A stretch of DNA of 64,000 bases from Myxococcus fulvus (GTDB taxonomy: Bacteria > Myxococcota > Myxococcia > Myxococcales > Myxococcaceae). This document shows, piece by piece, positions 1 through 7,412 of the stretch (the first letter of the stretch is position 1; the number at the start of each line of letters is the position of its first letter). The notes under the pieces are model-generated. The model was not told the origin of the DNA. It saw nothing but the letters and a program-made list of their open reading frames with translations, and ran no database searches. The stretch lies in NCBI RefSeq assembly GCF_900111765.1, contig NZ_FOIB01000002.1, positions 1,178,001 through 1,242,000 on the forward strand. Reading direction: 5' to 3'. The translations under genes and the position numbers were made by a program.

Positions 1-1
1 C

Positions 2-199
2 CGCCGCGCGTACTGGGAGGTGCTCGGCGACGCGCCCGTCGCGTTCCATCGCCGCATGGACACCACGCCCCTGGCGCACTTCCACGACTCGCTGGAGGAG
101 ACGCTCATCCTGCGTGACGGAATCGTGGTGGCGCGCGGCCTCACCGTCCCGGACTTCCTCTACGTGCTCAAGCTCCACGAGCCCACGGGCGGAGCCTGA
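2..199 (+). CDS. C-terminal fragment of an unidentified protein
   Basis: The window opens inside a gene. The frame starting at base 2 is open for 65 codons and stops with TGA at 197-199. It reads with strongly GC-biased third positions, and its start lies outside the window. The fragment contains AHFHDSLEETLILRDGIVVA and ends LKLHEPTGGA. No domain is recognised. It converges on the lipoprotein gene at 209-1027 with only 9 bases between the stops, which supports this frame being coding. Confidence 0.6.
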   Translation, partial: RRAYWEVLGDAPVAFHRRMDTTPLAHFHDSLEETLILRDGIVVARGLTVPDFLYVLKLHEPTGGA

Positions 200-208
200 A
201 GCCCGAAG

Positions 209-1027
209 TCACTCGCAGCCCACGCGCCGGGGGCCCACGGCCAGGTCATCCAGCCACCAGTCCGTGGGCGTCGAGAGGCCCTGGTAGAGGAACACGCCCG
301 CCTCCAGCACCGTGAAGTCGCGAGCCTTCTCGCGCGTCGGCGGTGTCTGGGTGGGCGGGTCGGCGAAGACGAACCTGCGAGGCCACTGGAGCTCCACGCC
401 GTCGAGCCACACGCGAGGCTCGGCGGCCTGTGGCGCTTCACCGTTCGCGCCGTCGAAGAGCCACTCCACGCAGGCCCACCGGTCCAACACGAGCGGCGTG
501 TCGGAGACCTGCACCCACTCCGGGAAGCCGGGCGGCTCCGGGGGATGCCAGATGGCCATGTACTTCTCCTGGTACGTCGCCACCTCGTACCAGTCGAGCG
601 CCTCGAACGCGGTGTCCTGGCTCCCTGGGCGCGGATAGCGCGCGTTGAAGAGCCCCGCGTGCGAGGCCGGCCGCGCGGGCGTCACGTAGACGTGGACACG
701 TCCCCAGAGCACGGGACCGAAGTCCTTCGGGAGCTGGAAGCGCACCGTCTTCTTCGGACCACCCTGCTCGCCCTCGCGGCCTCCGACGAGCTGGCTCGCG
801 TGCAGCGCATACCGGCCGCCCCGGGCACGTGTGTCATCCACGAGGAGCTGGCCGCTGAACTCGTCACGGAACGGTGTCCAGCCCTCCGGGAGTCGCCCCT
901 CCTCGAAGTCCCAGCACAGCGTCCCCGGTGCCGAGCACCCCGTGGACACCGGCCGCTCCGAAGAGTGGTGGGCACACGCGGAGACGAGCAACACCACGAG
1001 CCATCCAGGAGCGACTGCGACGCGCAT
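209..1027 (-). CDS. Lipoprotein with Cip1/polysaccharide-lyase-like lectin fold
   Basis: A 272-residue secreted lipoprotein. The ATG at 1025-1027 was chosen because it begins a lipoprotein signal (MRVAVAPGWLVVLLVSAC, lipobox VSAC, lipidated Cys18); in-frame codons further upstream fall inside the decarboxylase gene. The mature part begins GTLCWDFEEG and has aromatic-rich beta-strand stretches (ALDWYEVATY, RWACVEWLFDG, WWLDDLAVG). This pattern is typical of Cip1-like or concanavalin-A-like carbohydrate-binding proteins; the family call is inferred from the pattern only. It starts 31 bases after the decarboxylase stop on the same strand and may be the last gene of that operon. Confidence 0.75.
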   Translation of the reverse strand: MRVAVAPGWLVVLLVSACAHHSSERPVSTGCSAPGTLCWDFEEGRLPEGWTPFRDEFSGQLLVDDTRARGGRYALHASQLVGGREGEQGGPKKTVRFQLPKDFGPVLWGRVHVYVTPARPASHAGLFNARYPRPGSQDTAFEALDWYEVATYQEKYMAIWHPPEPPGFPEWVQVSDTPLVLDRWACVEWLFDGANGEAPQAAEPRVWLDGVELQWPRRFVFADPPTQTPPTREKARDFTVLEAGVFLYQGLSTPTDWWLDDLAVGPRRVGCE

Positions 1028-1058
1028 GTTCCCCACCTCTTCGCGCCAGGCGCGCAGG

Positions 1059-2528
1059 TCAGCCCATATCACGGACCTGACGGGCGGCCTCGCGCACCGC
1101 GTCCAGGAGCGCGTGGAGGGTCCGCTCCTCGGTGGAAGGAGACATGACGGTCGCCCGCAGCCAGCGCGTGCCCTCCACCACGGAGGAGGCCAGGTGGAAG
1201 CGGCCGTCCGCGATGAGCCAGTCCCGCATGGCGATCTGCTGCCGCTCATGTGGAGCGTCACGAGGGCGGAAGCAGACCACGTTGCTCTGCGGCTCATACG
1301 GCGTCTCGAAGTCCGGCCGAGCGCGCAGCAACTCCCACAGCCGATGGGCGGTGGCATACCGCCCCGCCACGTACTCCCCGAGCCCTGCCTCTCCACGCCA
1401 GGCCAGATTGAGGAAGAGCTTCAATCCGAGCTGGGCTTTCGCCCCCTCGACGGTCCTCATCATCAAGTCGGGGCCACCGCGCTCATCTTCAAAGAACAGG
1501 TAGTCGGCCTCCTGACGGAAGGCCCGCTCCAGGTCGACCTTGCGACGCACCAGCACGGCCGCGGCCAGCGTGGACGTCCTCAACATCTTGTGTGCGTCCC
1601 AGACCACGGAGTCCGCGAGCTCGATTCCCGCGAGCCGACCTCGCAACGCCGGAACCAGCAGCGCCGAGCCCCCGTGCGCCGCGTCGACGTGAAACCACAG
1701 CCCCAGCTCACGACACACCCGTCCGACGCCCTGGAGGTCATCGTAGAGCCCGGTAGCGGAAGCGCAGGCGTTGGCGACGACCGCCATCACCTTCCGCCCT
1801 CGTCGGCGCTGCGCCTCGACGACGTCGGCGACGGACTCGACGATGATCCTGCCGAGCGCGTCACAGGGGAGAGGCACCACCGCGTCACAGCCCAGCCCGA
1901 TGATGGCGGCACCGCGCTTGACGGAGACGTGACAGGACACGGGTGCCAGCAGAACGGCCTGGCTCGGCGTCCCTTCGCTCCAGGCGGAGGGAAAGGCCCA
2001 TGCCCGCGCCGCGAGCAGGGAGGTGACGTTGGCCAGCGACCCACCGTTGACCAGCACACCTCCCGCCGACTGCTCGGGCCACCCGACCTTGCTCACCATC
2101 CAGTCGACCACCGCGAGCTCGACCGTGGCCGCCGCGGCCCCCATCTCATACAGCGACATGGCGTTGTTCGTGACGCCATGGACCAGGTCCCCCAGCGCCG
2201 CGGGGAGGTCGGGACAAGCACACTGGTGCGCGAGGTATCCGGGGTGGTGCAGCCGGGTCCCCTCCTCCAGGTAGCGTCCGAGGAAGTCATCGAGCGACCG
2301 CGCATCCATGCCGCCCTCTCGAATCCACCGTTGCAAGGACAGCACGTCCGACAGCTCCGCCGGGGTCCGGCGCGCGGTGACGCGCCCTGTCCCCCGCTGG
2401 CTCTCGTCCACGTACATCCCCAGGCGCCGCGTCATGACCGCCATGGCGGCTTCCCATTCGGCCGGAACCCATTGTCCCCTGGGCTCCGGAGGCGCTGCCT
2501 CCGCGCTCATCTCGCGTCGCGGGCTCAT
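1059..2528 (-). CDS. Pyridoxal-phosphate group II amino-acid decarboxylase
   Basis: A 489-residue member of the aromatic-amino-acid/glutamate/diaminobutyrate decarboxylase family, fold type I PLP. Visible landmarks are NGGSLANVTSLLAAR (phosphate binding), His200 in SCHVSVKR (expected to stack on the PLP ring), Asp282 in HVDAAHGGSAL and the Schiff-base lysine Lys314 in WDAHKML. The length is normal for the family. The substrate cannot be read from sequence; the overall pattern is closest to L-2,4-diaminobutyrate or aromatic decarboxylases. Its ATG overlaps the stop of the upstream SDR gene by 4 bases, so the two are translationally coupled and probably act on the same small molecule. Confidence 0.9.
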   Translation of the reverse strand: MSPRREMSAEAAPPEPRGQWVPAEWEAAMAVMTRRLGMYVDESQRGTGRVTARRTPAELSDVLSLQRWIREGGMDARSLDDFLGRYLEEGTRLHHPGYLAHQCACPDLPAALGDLVHGVTNNAMSLYEMGAAAATVELAVVDWMVSKVGWPEQSAGGVLVNGGSLANVTSLLAARAWAFPSAWSEGTPSQAVLLAPVSCHVSVKRGAAIIGLGCDAVVPLPCDALGRIIVESVADVVEAQRRRGRKVMAVVANACASATGLYDDLQGVGRVCRELGLWFHVDAAHGGSALLVPALRGRLAGIELADSVVWDAHKMLRTSTLAAAVLVRRKVDLERAFRQEADYLFFEDERGGPDLMMRTVEGAKAQLGLKLFLNLAWRGEAGLGEYVAGRYATAHRLWELLRARPDFETPYEPQSNVVCFRPRDAPHERQQIAMRDWLIADGRFHLASSVVEGTRWLRATVMSPSTEERTLHALLDAVREAARQVRDMG

Positions 2529-3436
2529 CGCGGGTCTCCCTCATGGAGCCGCTCGGGCTCCCATCGCACGGAGGAAGCCGGGTGCTCACGATGGGACTCG
2601 TCCCCGGGCCCACCTGACGAGTCCACGCCCCTGCCCGTCATCAGGCCTGGATGAACCCCCAGCCCCAACGACGCATCCAGCACGGCGCCGTGCAGCACCC
2701 GGGCCTCGGGCTGACAGACCCACCGCACCAGCTCCGCCACCTCCCCGGCGTCGATGAGCCGACGCTTGGGCAGCCGGCGCATGAACGCCTCGCGAGCCAG
2801 GTCATCCAGCCGGTCCAGGGTACTCGCCCGGAACATCGGCGTGTCGGTGGCACCCGGGGCCACGCAGACGACCGTCACCGGCGCATGGACCAGCTCGGCG
2901 GCGAGCTGCCGGGCCATGAAGGCCACCGCCGCCTTGCTCATCCCATCCGCCATCCGGAAGGACGGGAAGGTCGCGAAGGCGCCGTCCACGCTCGAGAGCA
3001 TCACCACCGTTCCATGGCCACGCTCCAGCATCCCGGGCAGCAACAGGCGCGTCAGCCACAACGGCCCCAGGCAATTGACCTGGAAGAAGCGCTCGTCCTC
3101 GGACGCCGCCGACCCGCCGCCATCCACCCGCACCGTCTCGGTCCCCACCGCGGCGTTGTTGATGAGGACATCCACCGGGCCCGGCAATGCGCGCACGAAC
3201 TTCTGCACCTGGCTCCAGTCCCCCTGGTCCAGGCGCATCGCCCGATGACCCCGGTCCTCGCCGTCGTTCAGCTCCTGGAGCAGCGCCTGTGCTCGTTCGT
3301 GCCCACGGTGATAGGTGAACCAGACCCTGTCACCCTGGAGGGCCATCACCCGGGCAATCTCCGCGCCGATGCCGCTCGAGCCCCCGGTGACCAACACCGT
3401 GCGCCGGGTCGACTCATCCACTTCGTGGGAAGCCAT
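2525..3436 (-). CDS. Short-chain dehydrogenase/reductase lacking the catalytic Tyr
   Basis: A 303-residue Rossmann-fold SDR. The start at 3436 is preferred because a GGAGG (3441-3445) lies 4 bases before this ATG; ATG at 3439 and 3454 are alternatives. It has the NAD(P) loop TGGSSGIG (17-24), NNAA (93-96), the Ser pair at 148-149 and PGATDTPMF. The YxxxK active-site motif reads DGMSK, so Asp164 replaces the proton-relaying Tyr while Lys168 is kept. That could mean a divergent or inactive SDR, or a binding role. It has a C-terminal tail of about 40 charged or Gly-rich residues. First gene of an operon with the decarboxylase. Confidence 0.85.
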   Translation of the reverse strand: MASHEVDESTRRTVLVTGGSSGIGAEIARVMALQGDRVWFTYHRGHERAQALLQELNDGEDRGHRAMRLDQGDWSQVQKFVRALPGPVDVLINNAAVGTETVRVDGGGSAASEDERFFQVNCLGPLWLTRLLLPGMLERGHGTVVMLSSVDGAFATFPSFRMADGMSKAAVAFMARQLAAELVHAPVTVVCVAPGATDTPMFRASTLDRLDDLAREAFMRRLPKRRLIDAGEVAELVRWVCQPEARVLHGAVLDASLGLGVHPGLMTGRGVDSSGGPGDESHREHPASSVRWEPERLHEGDPR

Positions 3437-3707
3437 CATGCCTCCTGGGGCCAATTCCCATCAGGTAAGCAACACACCCACGAAAGACAAGCACGCGCCC
3501 GAAAGACAGACATTCCATGCGGGCCACCCATTCGCCCGCAATAGCGGCCCCGTCTCCCGCCCGGCACGTCACAGCCGCGGCAGCCGCCCGCGCGCGGCTG
3601 TCGGCATCGTCGCTGTCCCCTGGCCCACGGGGTCCAGCCCACGGGGCCGATTCCCACCACGTCCCCCAGGCCTAGATTCCGGGGGGCCGTAGGCGGGGAG
3701 CATGGGG

Positions 3708-4571
3708 ATGAGCCTGGAGAACCTGGTCGTGCTCATCCCGCCCCTGTGCTGGGGCATCCAGCCGCTGCTCGTCGCGAAGGTGGGCGGGCTTCCCAAGCAG
3801 CAGGTCCTGGGCAGCACGCTGGGCGCGCTGGCGCTGGCGCTGGTCGCGCTCAACGTCGTCTCACCGCACCTGTCGCGCACCGTGCTGCTCGCGGGCTTCG
3901 CCTCCGGCGCATGCTGTGCGGTGGGCCAGACAAACCAGTTCCGCTCGTTCGCCCTGCTCGGCGTGTCGACGGCGATGCCCGCCATCGTCTGTCTCCAGTT
4001 GCTCGGCACCTCGCTGATTGGCGTCCTGGTGTTCCACGAGTGGCCCACGGGCGCGAAGGTGGCGCTGGGGACGACGGGGCTCCTCATCGTGATGCTGGGC
4101 GTCGCGATGACGTCCTACAAGGAGCACCACGACACCACGAGCAAGGAGCAGCGGACCGCGGGCCTGATGGCGCTCTTGCTCTGCGGCGCGGGGCTGGTCG
4201 CCTACGTCATCATCCCCAAGTGGTTCAACGTGAGCGGCTGGGACGCCATCCTCCCCCAGTCCGTGGGGCTCTTGACGACGGCCTTCCTGCTGTCGCTGCG
4301 CGGCGAGGGCCGGCCCTTCGTGAAGAAGACCTGGCTCAACATCCTCCCCGGGCTCATCTGGGCCACGGGCAACCTGGCGCTGCTGCTGGCGGACGAGCGC
4401 GTGGGTGTCACCACCGGCTTCACCGTCTCGCAGATGGGCGTCATCATCTCCACGCTCGGAGGCGTCTTCCTGCTCGGCGAGCACAAGACGCGCAAGGAGC
4501 TGGTGCTCGTCTTCATCGGCGTCGCCCTGGTGATTGCCGGGGGAATCCTGGTGGGGCAGGCCCGCGCCTGA
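3708..4571 (+). CDS. GRP-family sugar transporter (DMT-type permease)
   Basis: A 287-residue inner-membrane protein with about ten hydrophobic helices, resembling the glucose/ribose porter (GRP, RbsU/GlcU-like) branch of the drug/metabolite transporter superfamily. The N-terminal IPPLCWGIQPLLVAKVGG and C-terminal TGFTVSQMGVIISTLGGVFL with LGEHKTRKEL are typical of that branch. ATG at 3708 is preferred over 3702 because GGGGAG at 3695-3700 is correctly spaced for it. The probable role is uptake of a sugar or related solute by secondary transport; the substrate is unknown. It stands alone, followed by an unrelated SHOCT protein after 45 bases. Confidence 0.85.
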   Translation: MSLENLVVLIPPLCWGIQPLLVAKVGGLPKQQVLGSTLGALALALVALNVVSPHLSRTVLLAGFASGACCAVGQTNQFRSFALLGVSTAMPAIVCLQLLGTSLIGVLVFHEWPTGAKVALGTTGLLIVMLGVAMTSYKEHHDTTSKEQRTAGLMALLLCGAGLVAYVIIPKWFNVSGWDAILPQSVGLLTTAFLLSLRGEGRPFVKKTWLNILPGLIWATGNLALLLADERVGVTTGFTVSQMGVIISTLGGVFLLGEHKTRKELVLVFIGVALVIAGGILVGQARA

Positions 4572-4616
4572 GACCCGCCTCCCGGATGGGGGCCCCGGGG
4601 TAGACTCGGAACCGCC

Positions 4617-5126
4617 ATGCCCGAGCTCACCCCCCAGAACCTGCTCATCCTCACCATCGTCATCCTCGGCAGCGCGGTGCAGCTCTACCGGATCTTCGTG
4701 AAGGGCGCGGGACCGATAGGCCACTTCTTGACGCGGATGCGAGTGCTCGCCAACGGCGAGGTCGCCGAGGCCACCGTCCTCGAGCGGTGGAGCACCGCCA
4801 TCCGCCTCAACAAGAAGCCCCTGTTCAAGCTGCAGCTGCGGGTGCACCGCAAGGGCCACCCGCCCTACGAGGCCCACACCTGGACCACCGTCGCCCACCA
4901 GCTGACCTCCGGCTGGGTGGCCAAGGGTGAGAGGGTCCAGGTGAAGCTGGACCCCGACGACCCACAGAAGGTGTTCGTCGTGGGTCCCATCCTGACGCCC
5001 GCTCCCCTGCCCCCGCCCGCCGACCCGGTGAAGGCCATGGAGGACCTGCGCCGGATGGTCGACGCGGGTCACATCACCCCGGACGAGTACGAGGCGAAGC
5101 GGACCCAGATCCTGTCCCGCATGTGA
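4617..5126 (+). CDS. Membrane-anchored SHOCT-domain protein
   Basis: A 169-residue protein. One transmembrane helix lies near residues 9-25. A beta-rich middle part (NGEVAEATVLERWSTA, YEAHTWTTVAHQ, GERVQVKLDPDDPQKVFVV) resembles DUF3592-type domains. A Pro-rich linker (APLPPPADP) leads to a C-terminal SHOCT helix pair (DLRRMVDAGHITPDEYEAKR). SHOCT motifs are small oligomerisation modules at protein termini. The function is unknown. It converges on the GST gene with 10 bases between stops. Confidence 0.8.
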   Translation: MPELTPQNLLILTIVILGSAVQLYRIFVKGAGPIGHFLTRMRVLANGEVAEATVLERWSTAIRLNKKPLFKLQLRVHRKGHPPYEAHTWTTVAHQLTSGWVAKGERVQVKLDPDDPQKVFVVGPILTPAPLPPPADPVKAMEDLRRMVDAGHITPDEYEAKRTQILSRM

Positions 5127-5136
5127 GGCCGGGACG

Positions 5137-5745
5137 TCAGACGGGCAGCCCCTCGGCCTCGAGCGCCTTGCGCACCGCGGGACGCGCGGTGACGCGCTCC
5201 ATGAACGCCAGCAGGTTCGGGAAGCCGGACATGTCCACCTTCACGTACTTGGCCCAGCGGGTGACGGTGTACAGGTACGCGTCCGCGATGCCGAAGGTGT
5301 CCCCGAAGAGATAGGGGCGCGTGGCCAGGCGCTCCTCGAGCAGTTGGTAGCGCTTGAACAGGTAGGCCGTGCGCTCCTCGCGAACCTCGGCCGACGTGTT
5401 GGGGCGGAAGAGCGGAGCGTAGGTCTTGTGCAGCTCGGAGTTGATGTAGCCGAGCATCTCCTGCACGCGGTAGCGCTCCAGGCTGCCCGCCGGAGGCACC
5501 AGCCCGGCCTCGGGCCGCAGGTCCGCCAGGTACTGCACCAGCGCGGGGCCCTCGGTGAGGACGTCGCCCGGCTCCAACTCCAGCGCCGGCACATAGCCCT
5601 TGGGGTTGATCTTCCAGAAGTCACCGCCCGACTGCATGACCTTCGTCTGGGTGTCGACCTTCTCGAGCTGCAGCGTGAGGCCCACCTCGTGCGCGACGAT
5701 GTGGGGGGACAGCGAGCAGGCGCCCGGCGCGAAATAGAGCTTCAT
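5137..5745 (-). CDS. Beta-class glutathione S-transferase
   Basis: A 202-residue cytosolic GST colinear with the E. coli enzyme. Cys10 and Ser11 in PGACSLSPHI are the beta-class active-site residues, NPKGYVPAL is the cis-Pro glutathione-binding loop, TEGPALVQYLADL is the gamma-glutamyl site, and His106 in ELHKTYAPLF matches the conserved His106 of the family. The C-terminal helical domain carries FGIADAYLYTVTRWA. It conjugates glutathione to electrophiles or acts in thiol redox. It is divergently transcribed from an HxlR regulator 115 bases away, with palindromes in the shared promoter, so it is probably induced by an electrophile sensed by that regulator. Confidence 0.93.
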   Translation of the reverse strand: MKLYFAPGACSLSPHIVAHEVGLTLQLEKVDTQTKVMQSGGDFWKINPKGYVPALELEPGDVLTEGPALVQYLADLRPEAGLVPPAGSLERYRVQEMLGYINSELHKTYAPLFRPNTSAEVREERTAYLFKRYQLLEERLATRPYLFGDTFGIADAYLYTVTRWAKYVKVDMSGFPNLLAFMERVTARPAVRKALEAEGLPV

Positions 5746-5782
5746 CGGCTTCCTCGTGGTGGGTGGGAACGACGGCGCATCA

Positions 5783-5855
5783 GTAACGGGGCCGGGTTAC
5801 CTTTGGAAAGTAGCGCGGATAAGGTGAGCGCACTTTCCACTCACCCCGCGGTAAC
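5783..5855. promoter_or_regulatory. Putative HxlR operators in the GST/HxlR divergent promoter
   Basis: The spacer between the divergent GST and HxlR genes holds several inverted repeats: GTAAC-N8-GTTAC at 5783-5800, GGTGAG-N11-CTCACC at 5823-5845, and GGAAAGT (5805-5811) facing ACTTTCC (5832-5838). A further GGTAAC at 5850-5855 can pair with GTTACC at 5796-5801. Clustering of dyads between a winged-helix regulator and its divergent partner is the usual arrangement of an autoregulated operator. The assignment is inference; no binding data are available. Confidence 0.5.
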
Positions 5856-5860
5856 TGCCC

Positions 5861-6256
5861 ATGTCCCTGAAGCTGCGCAAGAGCAAGGCCCCACCGCCAC
5901 CACCCGGCTGTCCCATCCATGCCTGCATGTCGCTGCTGGGCGGAGCGTGGAGCACCAACGTCGTCTGGCAGCTGTCCGGCGGCCCGCGGCGCTTCGGCGA
6001 GCTGCTGCACGACATCCCCGGCATCTCGCCCAAGGTGCTCACCACACGGCTGAAGGAGCTGACGGAGAAGGGCGCGGTGACGCGCGAGGTGCGGCCCACG
6101 TCACCGCCCTCGGTGGAGTACGCCCTGTCTCCGCTCGGCGAGGAGCTGGTGCCGGTGCTCCACGCCATCGTCCGGGTGGGCACGCGGCTGCGCGAGGTGA
6201 CCCTGGGCCCGCATCGTCACGAAAGGCCTACCCGCCGCGCGCAACGACAGTCCTGA
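5861..6256 (+). CDS. HxlR-family winged-helix regulator
   Basis: A 131-residue DNA-binding protein with the HxlR signature: CPIHACMSLLGGAW (conserved Cys near the N terminus), RRFGELLHDIPGISPKVLT (recognition region) and LKELTEKGAVTREV with the wing YALSPLGEELVPVL. Several HxlR proteins sense electrophiles or quinones through that N-terminal Cys. Divergence from a glutathione S-transferase fits such a role. It probably represses or activates both genes through the palindromes in the shared spacer. The Pro-rich N terminus (KAPPPPPG) is slightly unusual. Confidence 0.88.
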   Translation: MSLKLRKSKAPPPPPGCPIHACMSLLGGAWSTNVVWQLSGGPRRFGELLHDIPGISPKVLTTRLKELTEKGAVTREVRPTSPPSVEYALSPLGEELVPVLHAIVRVGTRLREVTLGPHRHERPTRRAQRQS

Positions 6257-6423
6257 CACCGCGAAAGCAGACGACCAGCCGATACACCCTCCAGCGCCTC
6301 GCGCTGAGCCGACGGGCGGGGGCTCGTCCGCGCGGATGCCCCCGATGAGCCCGCCTTCAGTGCGTCCTCGACGAGGCCGGGGCGCCCCCACCCGACCCCG
6401 GCCTCGCGTGTTACAGGGGCGGC

Positions 6424-7335
6424 ATGATTGTCCGCCCGCGAATGCACTGGCTTCGCATGCTCTTCGTCTGGCGTGGCTCGGTCATGCCACGCATCCTCCC
6501 CCGCCTCGGCTTCTTCCTCGCGCTGGCGTGCCTCGCCGTCGTCCTGCAGCCGCTGCCCTTCAACCTGAAGTTCAACCTCCGGGAAGGCCCGCTCGGCCTG
6601 TTGGGCGTGGCGCTCGCCATCTTCCTGGGGTTTCGCAACAGCACCGCCTACGACCGCTTCTGGGAGGCGCGCAAGCTGTGGGGCTCGCTGCAAATCGTCT
6701 CGCGCTCCTTCATGCGCCAGGCCCTCTCGCTGCCCACGCCCGCGCTCTCCGTCGAGGAGCGCCGCGAGGTGACGGACCTGCTCCGCGCGCTCGCCCTCAC
6801 GCTCAACCACCAGCTGCGCGGCACGCCCATCCAGCTCGACACCCTGCCTCCGGGCCTGCGTGAGCGCGTGGAGCAGACCGGGCAGCGCGCCCCCCGCGTC
6901 ATCCTGGCCCTGGCGGACTGGGTGGCCCGGATGCGGCGGGAGGGACGGCTGGGCGAGCTGCTCGTCGCCCCGCTCGAGGCCAACCTGGACCGCTTCTCGG
7001 AGGTGCTCGGCGGCTGCGAGCGCATCGCCAGCACCCCCATCCCCTACGTCTACAGCGTGATGCTCCACCGCACCGTCTACGTCTACAGCCTGCTGTTGCC
7101 CTTCGCCCTGGCCGGCAGCCTGGGCTGGTCCACGCCCCTGGTCTCCGTCTTCGTCAGCTACACCTTCATCGCGCTCGACATGGTGACCTCCGAGTTGGAG
7201 GACCCCTTCGGCACCGAGCCCAACGACTTGCCGCTCGACGCCCTCACGCGAAACATCGAGCGCGCCGTGCTGGAGCTGGCCGGCGAGCCCCTCCCCCCAC
7301 CCACACGGCCCGACGACAGCTTCCTGCTCACCTGA
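6424..7335 (+). CDS. Bestrophin-family ion channel
   Basis: A 303-residue bacterial bestrophin (RFP-TM/YneE-like chloride channel family). The sequence starts IVRPRMHWLRMLFVWRGSV and contains FLGFRNSTAYDRFWEARKLW, the signature of this family, with further helices around IPYVYSVMLHRTVYVYSLLL and FVSYTFIALDMV and a C-terminal ELEDPFGTEPNDLPLD segment matching the conserved acidic region of bestrophins. Bacterial members form pentameric channels in the inner membrane. It is monocistronic and followed by a small hairpin at 7341-7358. Confidence 0.92.
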   Translation: MIVRPRMHWLRMLFVWRGSVMPRILPRLGFFLALACLAVVLQPLPFNLKFNLREGPLGLLGVALAIFLGFRNSTAYDRFWEARKLWGSLQIVSRSFMRQALSLPTPALSVEERREVTDLLRALALTLNHQLRGTPIQLDTLPPGLRERVEQTGQRAPRVILALADWVARMRREGRLGELLVAPLEANLDRFSEVLGGCERIASTPIPYVYSVMLHRTVYVYSLLLPFALAGSLGWSTPLVSVFVSYTFIALDMVTSELEDPFGTEPNDLPLDALTRNIERAVLELAGEPLPPPTRPDDSFLLT

Positions 7336-7340
7336 AGCGC

Positions 7341-7358
7341 CACCGGTTTTTTCCGGTG
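7341..7358 (+). terminator. Small hairpin with T6 loop after the bestrophin gene
   Basis: CACCGG, six T and CCGGTG form a perfect 6-bp stem with an all-T loop just after the bestrophin stop codon. It is short and has no following U-tract, so it may act as a weak terminator or as a protein-binding palindrome upstream of the MATE gene. Confidence 0.4.
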
Positions 7359-7412
7359 TCTCCCGCGTGGCACCATATTACGCTCATCATACATCACGCG
7401 GGAGCGGGAACC

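Noticed and set aside
831..2654. A 607-codon plus-strand frame over the decarboxylase
   Set aside because: The opposite strand carries all PLP-decarboxylase motifs; this frame has none.
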